64,000 bases of DNA from Amycolatopsis pithecellobii (GTDB taxonomy: Bacteria; Actinomycetota; Actinomycetes; Mycobacteriales; Pseudonocardiaceae): the NCBI RefSeq assembly GCF_009707865.1, contig NZ_WMBA01000008.1:108674-172673 (forward strand). The letters run 5' to 3'. Under the pieces are notes generated by a model. That model saw only the letters and a program-made list of their open reading frames with translations, had not been told where the DNA came from and did no database searches. This document shows positions 50,039 through 58,748 of this stretch, piece by piece. Every line of letters starts with the position of its first letter. Position 1 is the stretch's first letter. Made by a program: the position numbers and the translations under genes.

Positions 50039-52038
50039 TTTCGCTCCGACTGGTACAGACCACGCCGCACGTCACCGGCGACCGGCCGTGCCCTGGTCAG
50101 CCTGCGCGCCGCGGCCTGCGACGAGGCGAGCTGCCACGGCACGCTCGCCACGACCACCCCTGGCTGGAACAGCAGCCTTCCCTTGAGCCGCAACGCACTC
50201 TGGTTGTGCAGCACCTGCTCCCACCAGCGCCCGACCACGTACTCCGGGATGAAGACGGTGACCACATTGCGCGGATTGTCCCCGCGCACCCGCTTGACGT
50301 AGTCCACGACCGGCTTGGTGATCTCACGGTAGGGCGATTCCAGCACCTTGAGCGGCACCTTGAAACCGTGCTGTTCCCACTCCAGGGTCAGCGCGCGGGT
50401 CTCCTCGTCGTCGACGTTGACCGTCACGGCTTCCAGCACATCCGGCCGGAATGCCTTCGCGTACGCCAGCGCCCGCAACGTGGGCAGGTGCATCTTCGAG
50501 ACCAGCACGATCGCGTGGTTGCGCGAGGGCAGCACATCCGGCCGGTAGCCGTCCACTTCGGACAGTTCCTGGGCGACGCGGTCGTAGTGCCTGCGGATAC
50601 CCGTCATCAGCACGAAGATCACGACCATCGCGGCGATCGCGATCCACGCGCCGAGCAGGAACTTGGTGATCAGCACGATCACCAGCACCGTGCCCGTGCA
50701 CACCAGGCCGATCGCGTTGACCGTCTGCGACCGGCGCATCCGCCGCCGCACGGCCGGGTCCGTTTCCCTTGCCAGCAACCGGTTCCAGTGCCGGATCATG
50801 CCGGCCTGGCTGACCGTGAACGACACGAACACACCCACGATGTACAGCTGGATCAGCCGGGTCACCTCGGCGTCGAACGCGATGATCAGCACCAGCGCGA
50901 ACGCGGCGAGGAACAGGATGCCGTTGGAGTAGGCGAGCCGGTCGCCACGCGTGTGCAACTGCCGCGGCAGGAAACGGTCCTGCGCCAGGATCGACCCGAG
51001 CACCGGGAAACCGTTGAACGCCGTGTTCGCGGCCAGCAGCAGGATGACCCCGGTGGCGAAGGAAATGTAGTAGAAACCCGGCGGGAAACCCTGGAACACC
51101 GCCTCCGCGATCTGCGTGACGATCGTCTTCTGCTGGTAGCCGGCGGGGGCGCCGATGAGCTGGGTCTGCGGATCGTCGGCGAACTTGACGCCGGTGATGA
51201 TCGCCAGCGCGATGATCCCGATCAGCATGCTCACCGCGAGCACACCCATCATCAGCAGCGTCGTGGCCGCGTTCTTCGACTTCGGCTTGCGGAACGCCGG
51301 GACACCGTTGCTGATCGCCTCGACCCCGGTCAGCGCCGCCGCGCCGGAGGAGAACGACCGCAGGATCAGGAAGACGAACGCGAACCCGGCGAGCGAGCTC
51401 TCCTCGTGGAGGCTGAACCCGGAGCTCTCGGCGTGCAGCGGCGTCCCGGTCACGGCTTCGATCAGGCCCCACAGCACCATCAACAGGATGCCGATGATGA
51501 AGCCGTAGGTCGGGATCGCGAAGGCTTTGCCCGATTCACGCACGCCGCGCAGGTTCAGCGCGGTCAGCACGGCCACGATCGTGATCGCGAACACGACCTT
51601 GTGCTGGGCTACGAACGGGATGGCGGAGCCGATGTTCGCCACGCCCGAGGACGTCGACACGGCCACCGTGAGCACGTAGTCCACGAGCAGGGCGCTGGCG
51701 ACGGTGAGCCCGAATCTGCGCCCGAGATTCGTGGTGGCGACCTCGTAATCGCCGCCGCCGCTGGGGTAGGCGTGCACGTTCTGCCGGTAGGACGCCACCA
51801 CGACCAGCATGACCAGCGCAACCGCGACCCCGATCCACGGCGCGAGCGCGTAGGCCGACAGGCCCGCGACACTCAGTGTCAGGAAGATCTCCTCGGGCGC
51901 GTAGGCGACGCTGGAGAGCGCGTCCGAGGCGAAAATGGGCAGCGCGATGCGCTTGGGCAGCAGCGTATGGGACAGCCGGTCGCTGCGGAACGGACGGCCA
52001 AGAAGCAGCCTTTTTGCCACGGTCGCGAACTTCGGCAC
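50035..52038 (-). CDS. APC-family permease with C-terminal cytosolic domain
   Basis: 667 residues. About 12 membrane segments in the first 470 residues have the amino-acid/polyamine/organocation layout (SDALSSVAYAPEEIF, PSGGGDYEVA, GVEAISNGVPAF). A soluble C-terminal domain of about 180 residues (NHAIVLVSKMHLPTLRALAY) resembles the stress-protein-like domains of KimA-type potassium importers. The divergent neighbours CeoB and CeoC are TrkA-type potassium-channel regulators, so potassium transport is a reasonable inference. An amino-acid substrate cannot be excluded. Confidence 0.85.
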   Translation of the reverse strand: MPKFATVAKRLLLGRPFRSDRLSHTLLPKRIALPIFASDALSSVAYAPEEIFLTLSVAGLSAYALAPWIGVAVALVMLVVVASYRQNVHAYPSGGGDYEVATTNLGRRFGLTVASALLVDYVLTVAVSTSSGVANIGSAIPFVAQHKVVFAITIVAVLTALNLRGVRESGKAFAIPTYGFIIGILLMVLWGLIEAVTGTPLHAESSGFSLHEESSLAGFAFVFLILRSFSSGAAALTGVEAISNGVPAFRKPKSKNAATTLLMMGVLAVSMLIGIIALAIITGVKFADDPQTQLIGAPAGYQQKTIVTQIAEAVFQGFPPGFYYISFATGVILLLAANTAFNGFPVLGSILAQDRFLPRQLHTRGDRLAYSNGILFLAAFALVLIIAFDAEVTRLIQLYIVGVFVSFTVSQAGMIRHWNRLLARETDPAVRRRMRRSQTVNAIGLVCTGTVLVIVLITKFLLGAWIAIAAMVVIFVLMTGIRRHYDRVAQELSEVDGYRPDVLPSRNHAIVLVSKMHLPTLRALAYAKAFRPDVLEAVTVNVDDEETRALTLEWEQHGFKVPLKVLESPYREITKPVVDYVKRVRGDNPRNVVTVFIPEYVVGRWWEQVLHNQSALRLKGRLLFQPGVVVASVPWQLASSQAAARRLTRARPVAGDVRRGLYQSERK

Positions 52039-52185
52039 GCTTGGAGCCTACTGTGGCGCCTAGCGCGTCGATGAGGGGTGGCGGTTGGGTGACGGGCGGG
52101 ACTAGCCGGGAGGAGATACAGGGTAGGTTCTGCGCTGGCGTAACGCGGGGAACCGCCGTTCGGGCTACGCACAGGAGGCAAGCGG

Positions 52186-52851
52186 GTGCACGTGGTGATC
52201 ATGGGATGCGGCCGGGTGGGCGCGTCCTTGGCCGCGGCGCTGGAGCGTCTCGGCCACGATGTCGCGGTGATCGACAAGGCGCAGGAGTCGTTCCGGCGCC
52301 TCGGCCCTGACTTCCACGGCCGGCAGATCGTCGGGAACGGGTTCGACCGTGAGGTGCTCGTCGAGGCCGGGATCGAAAGAGCCGGCGCCTTCGCGGCGGT
52401 CTCCAGCGGGGACAACTCGAACATCATCTCCGCGCGGGTCGCGCGGGAGACGTTCGGCATCCAGCACGTGGTGGCGCGCATCTACGACCCGAAGCGCGCC
52501 GCGGTCTACGAACGGCTCGGCATCCCCACGGTCGCGACGGTCCCGTGGACCACCGACCGGTTCCTGCGCACGCTCCTGCCAGAAGGCGTGGCGTCGGCGT
52601 GGCGGGACCCGACGGGCAACATGGCCGTGCTGCAACTGCCGCTGCACGAGGGCTGGGTCGGGCGCAGCGTCCGCGAGCTCCAGGAGGCCACCGGCGCGCG
52701 GGTGGCATTCATCATGCGGTTCGGTACGCCGGTGCTGCCGGACGAGAAAACCGTGCTGCAGGCCGATGATCTGGTTTATGTGGCCGCGCGCTCCGGCACG
52801 GTCAGCGATGTCACAAGCGTCGCGGCCAGGGCTCCGGAGGAGGAGGGCTGA
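52186..52851 (+). CDS. ceoB: TrkA-family potassium uptake regulator CeoB
   Basis: 221 residues with an N-terminal RCK/Rossmann domain (VVIMGCGRVGASLAAALERL, Asp at the end of strand 2) and a C-terminal TrkA-C domain. GTG at 52186 has AGGAGG seven bases upstream. It forms a pair with CeoC in the same order as in M. tuberculosis. A 24-codon reading frame separates the two. It diverges from the APC permease across 147 bases that hold both promoters. Confidence 0.88.
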   Translation: MHVVIMGCGRVGASLAAALERLGHDVAVIDKAQESFRRLGPDFHGRQIVGNGFDREVLVEAGIERAGAFAAVSSGDNSNIISARVARETFGIQHVVARIYDPKRAAVYERLGIPTVATVPWTTDRFLRTLLPEGVASAWRDPTGNMAVLQLPLHEGWVGRSVRELQEATGARVAFIMRFGTPVLPDEKTVLQADDLVYVAARSGTVSDVTSVAARAPEEEG

Positions 52852-52925
52852 TGCGTGAAAATCGCGCAGCCACGCATCGAGCCCGACCGGGCGCGGGCGC
52901 CCCGCAAAACACCGAGGAGGGCTGA
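52851..52925 (+). CDS. Possible 24-residue coupled small protein between ceoB and ceoC
   Basis: ATG at 52851 overlaps the ceoB stop (TGATG), preceded by GGAGGAGGAGG. The frame encodes MRENRAATHRARPGAGAPQN plus four residues and ends in a TGA at 52925 that overlaps the ceoC ATG. The strings GAGGAGGGCTGATG flank it on both sides, so it may have arisen by local duplication. It could be a coupling device rather than a functional peptide. Confidence 0.4.
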   Translation: MRENRAATHRARPGAGAPQNTEEG

Positions 52926-53581
52926 TGAGGATCGCGATCGCCGGCGCGGGTGCCGTGGGGCGCTCCATCGCCCATGAGCTCATCGACGGCGGCCATCAGG
53001 TGATGCTGATCGAGCGGTCGCCGGGTCATTTCGAACCGGAGACCGTCGAGCAGGCCGACTGGGTTCTCGGTGACGCGTGCGAGGTCTCGACACTGGAGGA
53101 GTCCGGGATCGAGCGTTGCGATGTCGTGATCGCCGCGACCGGGGACGACAAGGTCAACGTCGTCGTCGCGTTGCTGGCGAAGACCGAGTTCGCGGTACGG
53201 CGCGTCGTGGCGCGGGTGAACGACCCGGCGAACGAGTGGCTGTTCACCGACGCGTGGGGCGTGGACGTCGCGGTGTCGACGCCGCGCATGCTGGCGGCGA
53301 TGGTCGAAGAAGCCGTGAGCGTCGGCGACCTCGTGCGGTTGATGACGTTCCGGCAGAGCCAGGCGAACCTCGTGGAGCTCACGCTGCCGCAGGAGACGCC
53401 GCTGGCGGGCCGGCCGGTCAGCGAGATCGCGCTCCCCCGCGACGCCGCACTGGTGACCATCCTGCGCGGCGAGCGGGTCATCGTGCCGCAGCCGGAAGAC
53501 CCCCTCGAGCCAGGCGACGAGCTCCTGTTCGTCGCGAACGCGGAAGTCGAACCCGAGGTCCGCCGAGCACTGGGCTACTAA
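52925..53581 (+). CDS. ceoC: TrkA-family potassium uptake regulator CeoC
   Basis: 218 residues with RIAIAGAGAVGRSIAHELID (nucleotide-binding loop), a conserved acidic strand end, VVARVNDPANEWLF and a C-terminal TrkA-C domain. It works as the second RCK subunit beside CeoB. ATG 52925 follows GAGGAGGG. Its stop overlaps the convergent PNPOx-like gene by 4 bases. Confidence 0.88.
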   Translation: MRIAIAGAGAVGRSIAHELIDGGHQVMLIERSPGHFEPETVEQADWVLGDACEVSTLEESGIERCDVVIAATGDDKVNVVVALLAKTEFAVRRVVARVNDPANEWLFTDAWGVDVAVSTPRMLAAMVEEAVSVGDLVRLMTFRQSQANLVELTLPQETPLAGRPVSEIALPRDAALVTILRGERVIVPQPEDPLEPGDELLFVANAEVEPEVRRALGY

Positions 53582-54099
53582 CGGTCGAACCGCCAGCGGG
53601 TGGCACCGTACGGTTCCTCGGTCGCGACGCCGATCGCGGTATGGAAGGTGAAGCGGTACACCTGCCACGGCGGCGCTCCGGCGCTCGGCGCGTTGTACGG
53701 GGCGGTCAGCGCGTCCCCCTGGACTTCGGCGGGCCAGCCACCCTCGCGGTAGCCGGCCGCGACCCGTTCGATGACGTCCGGCTCGGTCACCCTGGCCGCC
53801 GACCCGTCGAGCACCATGTCGATCCCGGGCAGCCGGACGGAGATCGTGCAGACGGGGTTGACGGCCAGATCACGCGCCTTGCGTGCCGCCGGGCTGCTGG
53901 TGAAGTAGAAATCGCCGTCGAGCCACTGGGCGCCGACCCCGGCCGCGTGCGGGGTGCCGTCCGGCCGCGCGGTGCCGAGGAAGTAAGTGATCTCGGGCGT
54001 CGGTTCCCCCGCGAGCGCGGCGCGGGCACGACTCCACTCCAGCTCAGGAGAGCCGTAACGGTCGAGGTTCTTGGATTCGGCGGGCGTCAAATCGGTCAT
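53578..54099 (-). CDS. Pyridoxamine-5'-phosphate-oxidase-like flavin protein
   Basis: 173 residues with the split-barrel fold of FMN/F420-binding PNPOx-like proteins (ITYFLGTARPDGTPHAAGVG, DGDFYFTSSPAARKARDL, NPVCTISVRL). Many actinobacterial members are F420-dependent reductases or heme-related enzymes; the substrate is unknown. It has no equivalent in the mycobacterial gene order I remember, so it may be an insertion. Confidence 0.78.
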   Translation of the reverse strand: MTDLTPAESKNLDRYGSPELEWSRARAALAGEPTPEITYFLGTARPDGTPHAAGVGAQWLDGDFYFTSSPAARKARDLAVNPVCTISVRLPGIDMVLDGSAARVTEPDVIERVAAGYREGGWPAEVQGDALTAPYNAPSAGAPPWQVYRFTFHTAIGVATEEPYGATRWRFDR

Positions 54100-54140
54100 G
54101 CCAGGACAGACCGCCGGGCCACCGGAAAGTCATCGGCCCG

Positions 54141-54848
54141 CTACGCCTGCTCGCCGTACTTGAGCCGGAGTGCGGCCTCGGTCTTGGCCTCGTCGGCGAC
54201 ATCGGCCTCGTGCAGCGCCTTGAGGCGCTTGTCCGAGCGGCGCACCGCCCAGACGACCACGAGCAGCGCCAGCGCGTACAGCGGGTACCCCATCGCGATC
54301 TTCGCGAACGCCAGCCAGCCCGTCTGATCGGAGTCGTAGAGCCAGCGCTGCACGACGAACCGGGCACCGAACAACGCGGCCATCACGAGCGTCGCCACGT
54401 CGTAGCCGAGGCGGGACGGCTTGTCCTTGCGCCACGCTGTGCCCGCGGCGTTGACCGCGTTCCAGATGACGCCGACGAGCGGCCAGCGCAGCAGGATGGA
54501 CACGACGAACACCCCGCAGTACACCAGGCTCGCCCAGATGCCGAACAGGAAGAACCCCTTGGCCGAACCCGTGCGGTAGGCGATGAACGCGGCGATGGCC
54601 ACCCCGAAGAACCCGGAGATCGCCGGCTGCAACGGCTCCTTGCGCACGACGCGCAGCACGGTGATCGCCACCGCGCTGCCGACCGCGCTCCAGATTCCGG
54701 CCTGCAGCCCGAAGAAGGCGTTGACCAACACGAACACCGCGATCGGCGCCGAGGAGTAGAGAAGCCCGGACACCCCGCCCATCTGCTCGAGCATGGTGGG
54801 TTCCGGCTTGTCCGGAGTCTTGTCTTCGGCGCCGGCGGGTTCAGTCAC
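54141..54848 (-). CDS. DUF3159 membrane protein
   Basis: 235 residues with five or six membrane helices; PTMLEQMGGVSGLLYSSAPI and NAFFGLQAGIWSAVG are recognisable for DUF3159 (Rv2693c-like). The function is unknown. GTG at 54848. It lies 15 bases after the OB-fold gene on the same strand. Confidence 0.8.
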   Translation of the reverse strand: MTEPAGAEDKTPDKPEPTMLEQMGGVSGLLYSSAPIAVFVLVNAFFGLQAGIWSAVGSAVAITVLRVVRKEPLQPAISGFFGVAIAAFIAYRTGSAKGFFLFGIWASLVYCGVFVVSILLRWPLVGVIWNAVNAAGTAWRKDKPSRLGYDVATLVMAALFGARFVVQRWLYDSDQTGWLAFAKIAMGYPLYALALLVVVWAVRRSDKRLKALHEADVADEAKTEAALRLKYGEQA

Positions 54849-54863
54849 GATTCGGGTACCAAC

Positions 54864-55241
54864 TCAGGATGTCGTCTGCAGTTCGTAGAACGGGTTGTAC
54901 AGCACCTTCTGGCCGTCACGCTCGGCCATCCGGCCGCTCACCTTGATCGTCCTGCCCGGCTCGATGCCCGGGATCCGGCGCCGTCCGAGCCACACTAGCG
55001 TCACGCCCGCGGTTCCGTCGAACAACTCAGCCCGTAGGGTGGCGGCCTCGTCGTCGGGGCACAGCTCGACGCTGCGGAGTCTTCCGAGCACGGTCACTTC
55101 CTCGCCCGAACGGCAGTCGCAGGCACGCTGCGCCCCGACCGCCTCGGATTTTTCGGAGAGATCGTCCGCGTCGAGCTCGTCGACGTCACTGGTCAGCTTA
55201 CGAACCAACCGGCTGAAATAGCCGCCCTCTTTGGCGGACAT
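54864..55241 (-). CDS. OB-fold nucleic-acid-binding protein
   Basis: 125 residues. The C-terminal OB barrel (EEVTVLGRLRSVELCP, AELFDGTAGVTLVWLGRRRI, IKVSGRMAERDGQKVLYNP) matches Rv2694c-type single-stranded nucleic-acid-binding proteins. The N-terminus GGYFSRLVRKLTSDVDELDA is acidic. It is part of the conserved actinobacterial block with DUF3159. Confidence 0.83.
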   Translation of the reverse strand: MSAKEGGYFSRLVRKLTSDVDELDADDLSEKSEAVGAQRACDCRSGEEVTVLGRLRSVELCPDDEAATLRAELFDGTAGVTLVWLGRRRIPGIEPGRTIKVSGRMAERDGQKVLYNPFYELQTTS

Positions 55242-55356
55242 AAGCGGTGCTCCTGTTGTCCGGGGCCCCCGACTGGAACGGCCCGTACACGGTTAAACGT
55301 TAGGTGGTCATCTTCGGTTCCAGGCAAGGGAAACCGGTTTGCGGCAAGATCGCAAC

Positions 55357-56082
55357 GTGACGTCGGCTATCTCGCGACCTCGCGCGGTCCTGCTACCGGG
55401 CACCGGCTCGGACGAGGTGTTCGTGCGCGCCGTTTTCGCAGCTCCGCTGGCCGACATCGGCGTGGAGGCGGTGACGCCGCGCCCGCCCGCCGGCGAAAAG
55501 CTCGCCGTGGGCTTCCTCACTTTGCTCGACGAGCTGTCCGCGGACGGCCCCGTGCTGGCCGGCGGGGTCTCCTTCGGAGCTCATCTCGCGGCCGAATGGG
55601 CGGTGCGGAACCCGGACCGGTGCGCCGGGCTTCTGCTCGCGTTGCCCGCCTGGCATGGCAAGCCGGGCAACGCACCGGCCTCGCGCGCGGCGAAGGCGTC
55701 GGCGGACCTGGTCGAGTCCCAAGGCCTCGAGAAGGCGCTGGCGTTGTCGGTGGCCGGGGTCCCGCCGTGGCTCGCGGCCGAACTGACCCGGGCCTGGCGC
55801 CGTCATGGCGACGGCCTCGCCGCGAGCCTGCGGGTAGCCGCGGACCATCCGGCGCCGACCCTCGCCGAGCTGCGTGCGCTCGACGTTCCGGCCGGGATCG
55901 CGGCCTGCACCGACGACCCGGTGCATCCGCTGGCGGCCGCGCGGGAGTGGGCGTCCGCCATGCCCCGCGCGGCGATCACCGAGACGACACTGACGGCACT
56001 GGGCGCCGACCCCGCGTCACTGGGCCGCGCCGCGGTGCGTGCGCTGGCTCAGCGCACGGTATTGACGGTGATGGATCGGTAA
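55357..56082 (+). CDS. Alpha/beta-fold hydrolase
   Basis: 241 residues of the Rv2695-like group. The nucleophile is in AGGVSFGAHLA, and a possible acid is in ACTDDPVHPL. No clear catalytic His near the C-terminus is visible, so activity is uncertain. GTG at 55357 is preferred to TTG 55339. The 3' end overlaps the convergent VapC-type gene by 34 bases. Confidence 0.72.
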   Translation: MTSAISRPRAVLLPGTGSDEVFVRAVFAAPLADIGVEAVTPRPPAGEKLAVGFLTLLDELSADGPVLAGGVSFGAHLAAEWAVRNPDRCAGLLLALPAWHGKPGNAPASRAAKASADLVESQGLEKALALSVAGVPPWLAAELTRAWRRHGDGLAASLRVAADHPAPTLAELRALDVPAGIAACTDDPVHPLAAAREWASAMPRAAITETTLTALGADPASLGRAAVRALAQRTVLTVMDR

Positions 56083-56468
56083 CGACGCGCGAAGCCGGTA
56101 TCCAGCGTCACCAGGGCGAGCCCGGCGGCCTGCGCGAACGCGGCGAGGTAATCGTCAGTCCAGAGCTTGTGGCTGTTGTCGTCGCGCGCCGACATCGCGC
56201 GCCAAGCCTGCTCCAGCTGTGTTGGTTCCCCTGCCCACCGCACGCGATCGTCGAACCTGAGCTGGTCGATGACCTGCCAGGCGTCCGCCCGGGTGAGCAC
56301 GTCATCGCCCATGACAGCCGGGTTGGACAGGAGCCGCAGTAAACCCATCTCCACGACCCGGCACAGTCGGAGATCGCCGGTCTGCTCCTCGAACCAACGG
56401 GATACCCGTGGATGATGAGCATGTCCGGCCCAGACCGCGGCCAGCCAGACGCCGACATCCAGCAGCAT
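56049..56468 (-). CDS. vapC: PIN-domain toxin, VapC type
   Basis: 139 residues. MLLDVGVWLAAVW, FEEQTGDLRLCRVVEMGLLR, LWTDDYLAAFA and LVTLDTGFAR contain the four acidic positions of the PIN active site in the subgroup common in mycobacteria. The antitoxin stop overlaps its start by one base. It is the third PIN toxin of the window and sits inside the otherwise conserved Rv2695-Rv2697-like block. Confidence 0.85.
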   Translation of the reverse strand: MLLDVGVWLAAVWAGHAHHPRVSRWFEEQTGDLRLCRVVEMGLLRLLSNPAVMGDDVLTRADAWQVIDQLRFDDRVRWAGEPTQLEQAWRAMSARDDNSHKLWTDDYLAAFAQAAGLALVTLDTGFARRYRSITVNTVR

Positions 56469-56725
56469 CAGCGACTGCCGTGTTTCTCGGCATCCTCGGC
56501 CGCGAAGATCGCCTCGATACCGGCGTTGGTCAGCTCGACCTTGCCCGGCCTGGTGCTGCCGACCAGCGGCAGACGCACGCGGGTTCGCTGCCCGGCCGGC
56601 GCAAGGTTGCCGAGCTCGTGCGTGACCGCACGAGCAAGAAAGTCCTTGAGGCTTTCCCCACGGGAGGCCGCCTCCGACTTGGCGGCCCGGAGGAGGTCTT
56701 CCGGCAGTTCAACCGTGGTGCGCAT
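56468..56725 (-). CDS. vapB: Antitoxin of vapBC pair (ribbon-helix-helix)
   Basis: 85 residues. MRTTVELPEDLLRAAKSEAA and SLKDFLARAV are a clear ribbon-helix-helix DNA-binding domain, with a C-terminal toxin-binding tail. The gene has the usual vapBC layout and lies 20 bases before the DUF3710 stop. Confidence 0.83.
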   Translation of the reverse strand: MRTTVELPEDLLRAAKSEAASRGESLKDFLARAVTHELGNLAPAGQRTRVRLPLVGSTRPGKVELTNAGIEAIFAAEDAEKHGSR

Positions 56726-56745
56726 AAAAGCATATTAGCGCATGC

Positions 56746-57423
56746 TCACGCCTGCTGTGCCTCCTGCTGTTGCGCGATGTGCTGGGCGACGGCGTCGGGC
56801 AGCGTGATGGGCAGTGGCGAGCGCACCGGCATCGGAGCGTCGCCGCGGACGACGATCGTGCCGCGGACGATGTCGCGCAGCACCCCGGGCGCCTCGGCGG
56901 ACGCCGACTGCGGGCCGGCGATCACCCCGCGCAGCATCCAGCGCGGCCCGTCCACGCCGACGAACCGCAGCGCGACATCCCCGATCAGCGCGGACAGCTC
57001 GAAACCCCACTCGCCCTGGCCCGGCGACACCCGGGCCCCGTCCTTGCGCAGTTGCTCGGTCAGCTCGGTGCCGACCTCCTCCCACAGCCCGCCGGACCGC
57101 GGCGCGGCGTAGGCGCTCACCGTGATCTGGCCCTGCGGGGTGACGACGTGCACCGCGCGCACGCCACCGGCTGCCGGGTCCATCTCGACCTGGACCTGCG
57201 CGCCGTCGGGCACCGGCACGCGCACCGAACCCAGATCGATCCGCGGCACCTCGTCCTCGGGCGCGTCGGCCTCGTCGAACGGTCCGTCGACGACGACCGG
57301 CCGCGGCGCCTCGTACTCGTCGTATTCGCTGGGCTCGTCGAACTCGTCCGGTTCGGGCAGGGCATGCCGGCCTCGCGGCTGCTCGGGCTCCGGCTGCCGC
57401 CGCCTGCGTCCGAAAATGGCCAC
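56746..57423 (-). CDS. DUF3710 family protein
   Basis: 225 residues. After a basic start ([15 protein letters not shown]) and an acidic linker comes the DUF3710 domain (RIDLGSVRVPVPDGAQVQVE, VSAYAAPRSGGLWEEV, VDGPRWMLRGVI). Rv2696c-like, function unknown. GTG at 57423 shares one base with the dut stop, so the two are cotranscribed. Confidence 0.85.
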   Translation of the reverse strand: MAIFGRRRRQPEPEQPRGRHALPEPDEFDEPSEYDEYEAPRPVVVDGPFDEADAPEDEVPRIDLGSVRVPVPDGAQVQVEMDPAAGGVRAVHVVTPQGQITVSAYAAPRSGGLWEEVGTELTEQLRKDGARVSPGQGEWGFELSALIGDVALRFVGVDGPRWMLRGVIAGPQSASAEAPGVLRDIVRGTIVVRGDAPMPVRSPLPITLPDAVAQHIAQQQEAQQA

Positions 57424-57905
57424 TACTTCCTCGCTCCTTCCCCAGGCACGCTGTTCAGCGTGGCATGCCCGCCGGTGGATCCGTAACCACCGGCCCCGCG
57501 CTCGGACGCCGCCAGTTCGGCGACTTCCACGAACTCGGCGGTCTCGACACGCTGCACGACCAGCTGCGCGATCCGGTCGCCCCGCGACAGCGTGAGCGGT
57601 TCGCGCGGGTCGTGGTTGATCAGGCACACCCGGATCTCGCCCCGATAGCCGGAGTCGATGGTTCCCGGCGTGTTCACGACCGACAGCCCGGCACGCGCCG
57701 CCAGTCCCGACCGCGGATGCACGAAACCGGCGTAGCCATCGGGTAAGGCGATCGCGATACCGGTGCCGACGACGATCCGCTCGCCAGGGGGCAGCACGAC
57801 GTCTTGGGTGGTCACGAGATCGGCCCCGGCATCGCCGGGACGCGCATAACTGGGAAGCGGCACACCCGGATCGACGCGGGTGAGCAGGACCTGCACGGTG
57901 GACAC
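57423..57905 (-). CDS. dut: dUTP diphosphatase
   Basis: 160 residues, a homotrimeric dUTPase. The five motifs are visible in order: [33 protein letters not shown] and the C-terminal [10 protein letters not shown] arm. It removes dUTP and supplies dUMP. GTG at 57905 begins [14 protein letters not shown]. It diverges from DUF3093 with only 24 bases between starts, so promoters must overlap. Confidence 0.95.
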   Translation of the reverse strand: MSTVQVLLTRVDPGVPLPSYARPGDAGADLVTTQDVVLPPGERIVVGTGIAIALPDGYAGFVHPRSGLAARAGLSVVNTPGTIDSGYRGEIRVCLINHDPREPLTLSRGDRIAQLVVQRVETAEFVEVAELAASERGAGGYGSTGGHATLNSVPGEGARK

Positions 57906-57929
57906 GGGCGGCGAGACTACCCTGAACGC

Positions 57930-58439
57930 GTGGGTGACAGCGCAAGCGCGGCCGGTGCACAAGTGGAGCGCGCCGGGCAGACGGACCGGAAACGTTACAG
58001 CGAGCGGCTTTACGTGCCGTGGTGGGGCTGGCCGCTGCCGTTGCTCGCGGCCGGGCTGCTGGCCGCGGAGATCCATATGGGGTACCCGGGTGTGCGGGCG
58101 TGGCTGCCCTATCTGATCCTGGTGCCGCTGATGGCGGCGTGGCTGCTCACGCTGAGCCGGTCCAGGGTCGCCGTCACCGACCGGCACCTGTTGGCAGGCA
58201 AGGCAAATCTGCCGCTCGAGTTCGTCGGTGAAGTCGAAGTCGTCGGCAAGGAGGGCAAGCGCAAGGCGCTGGGGCCCGAGCTCGACCCGGCGGCGTTCGT
58301 CCTGCACCGCGGCTGGGTCGGCCCGATCGTGCGAGTCCATCTGACGGATCCCGAAGACCCCACGCCCTACTGGGTTTTCAGTACACGTAAGCCCGAAACG
58401 GTGGCCGAGCTATTGCGCAATAGCCCGGCCGCCCCGTGA
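57930..58439 (+). CDS. DUF3093 membrane protein
   Basis: 169 residues. [20 protein letters not shown] and a second helix ([15 protein letters not shown]) form a two-helix membrane anchor, followed by a cytosolic domain containing [20 protein letters not shown], diagnostic of DUF3093 (Rv2698-like). The function is unknown. GTG at 57930; its stop directly abuts the convergent DUF4193 stop. Confidence 0.83.
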   Translation: MGDSASAAGAQVERAGQTDRKRYSERLYVPWWGWPLPLLAAGLLAAEIHMGYPGVRAWLPYLILVPLMAAWLLTLSRSRVAVTDRHLLAGKANLPLEFVGEVEVVGKEGKRKALGPELDPAAFVLHRGWVGPIVRVHLTDPEDPTPYWVFSTRKPETVAELLRNSPAAP

Positions 58440-58748
58440 TCAGGCACAGTCGCGGCAGATCATCTGGCCGCCGCGTTCCTCGGCCAGCCGGCTGCGGTGG
58501 TGCACAAGGAAACACACCGAACATGTGAACTCGTCGGCCTGTTTGGGCACAACCTTGACGGTCAGATCCTCGCCGGAGAGCCCGGAAAGGTCCGCCCCCG
58601 GTAGTTCGAAGTTCTCCGCGGTCGCGTCCTCGTCCACGTCCACGACGCCGGACTGGTTCTCGTTGCGCCGCGCTTTCAGCTCCTCCAACGAGTCTTCGGC
58701 CAGCTCGTCGGCTTCGCTGCGGCGCGGAGCGTCATAGTCGGTCGCCAT
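58440..58748 (-). CDS. DUF4193 zinc-ribbon-like protein
   Basis: 102 residues. MATDYDAPRRSEADELAEDS is the conserved start. An acidic middle is followed by two cysteine pairs, CSVC and CRDC, that suggest a zinc ribbon. Rv2699c-like, conserved across actinobacteria, function unknown; a link to transcription is plausible but unproven. Confidence 0.87.
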   Translation of the reverse strand: MATDYDAPRRSEADELAEDSLEELKARRNENQSGVVDVDEDATAENFELPGADLSGLSGEDLTVKVVPKQADEFTCSVCFLVHHRSRLAEERGGQMICRDCA

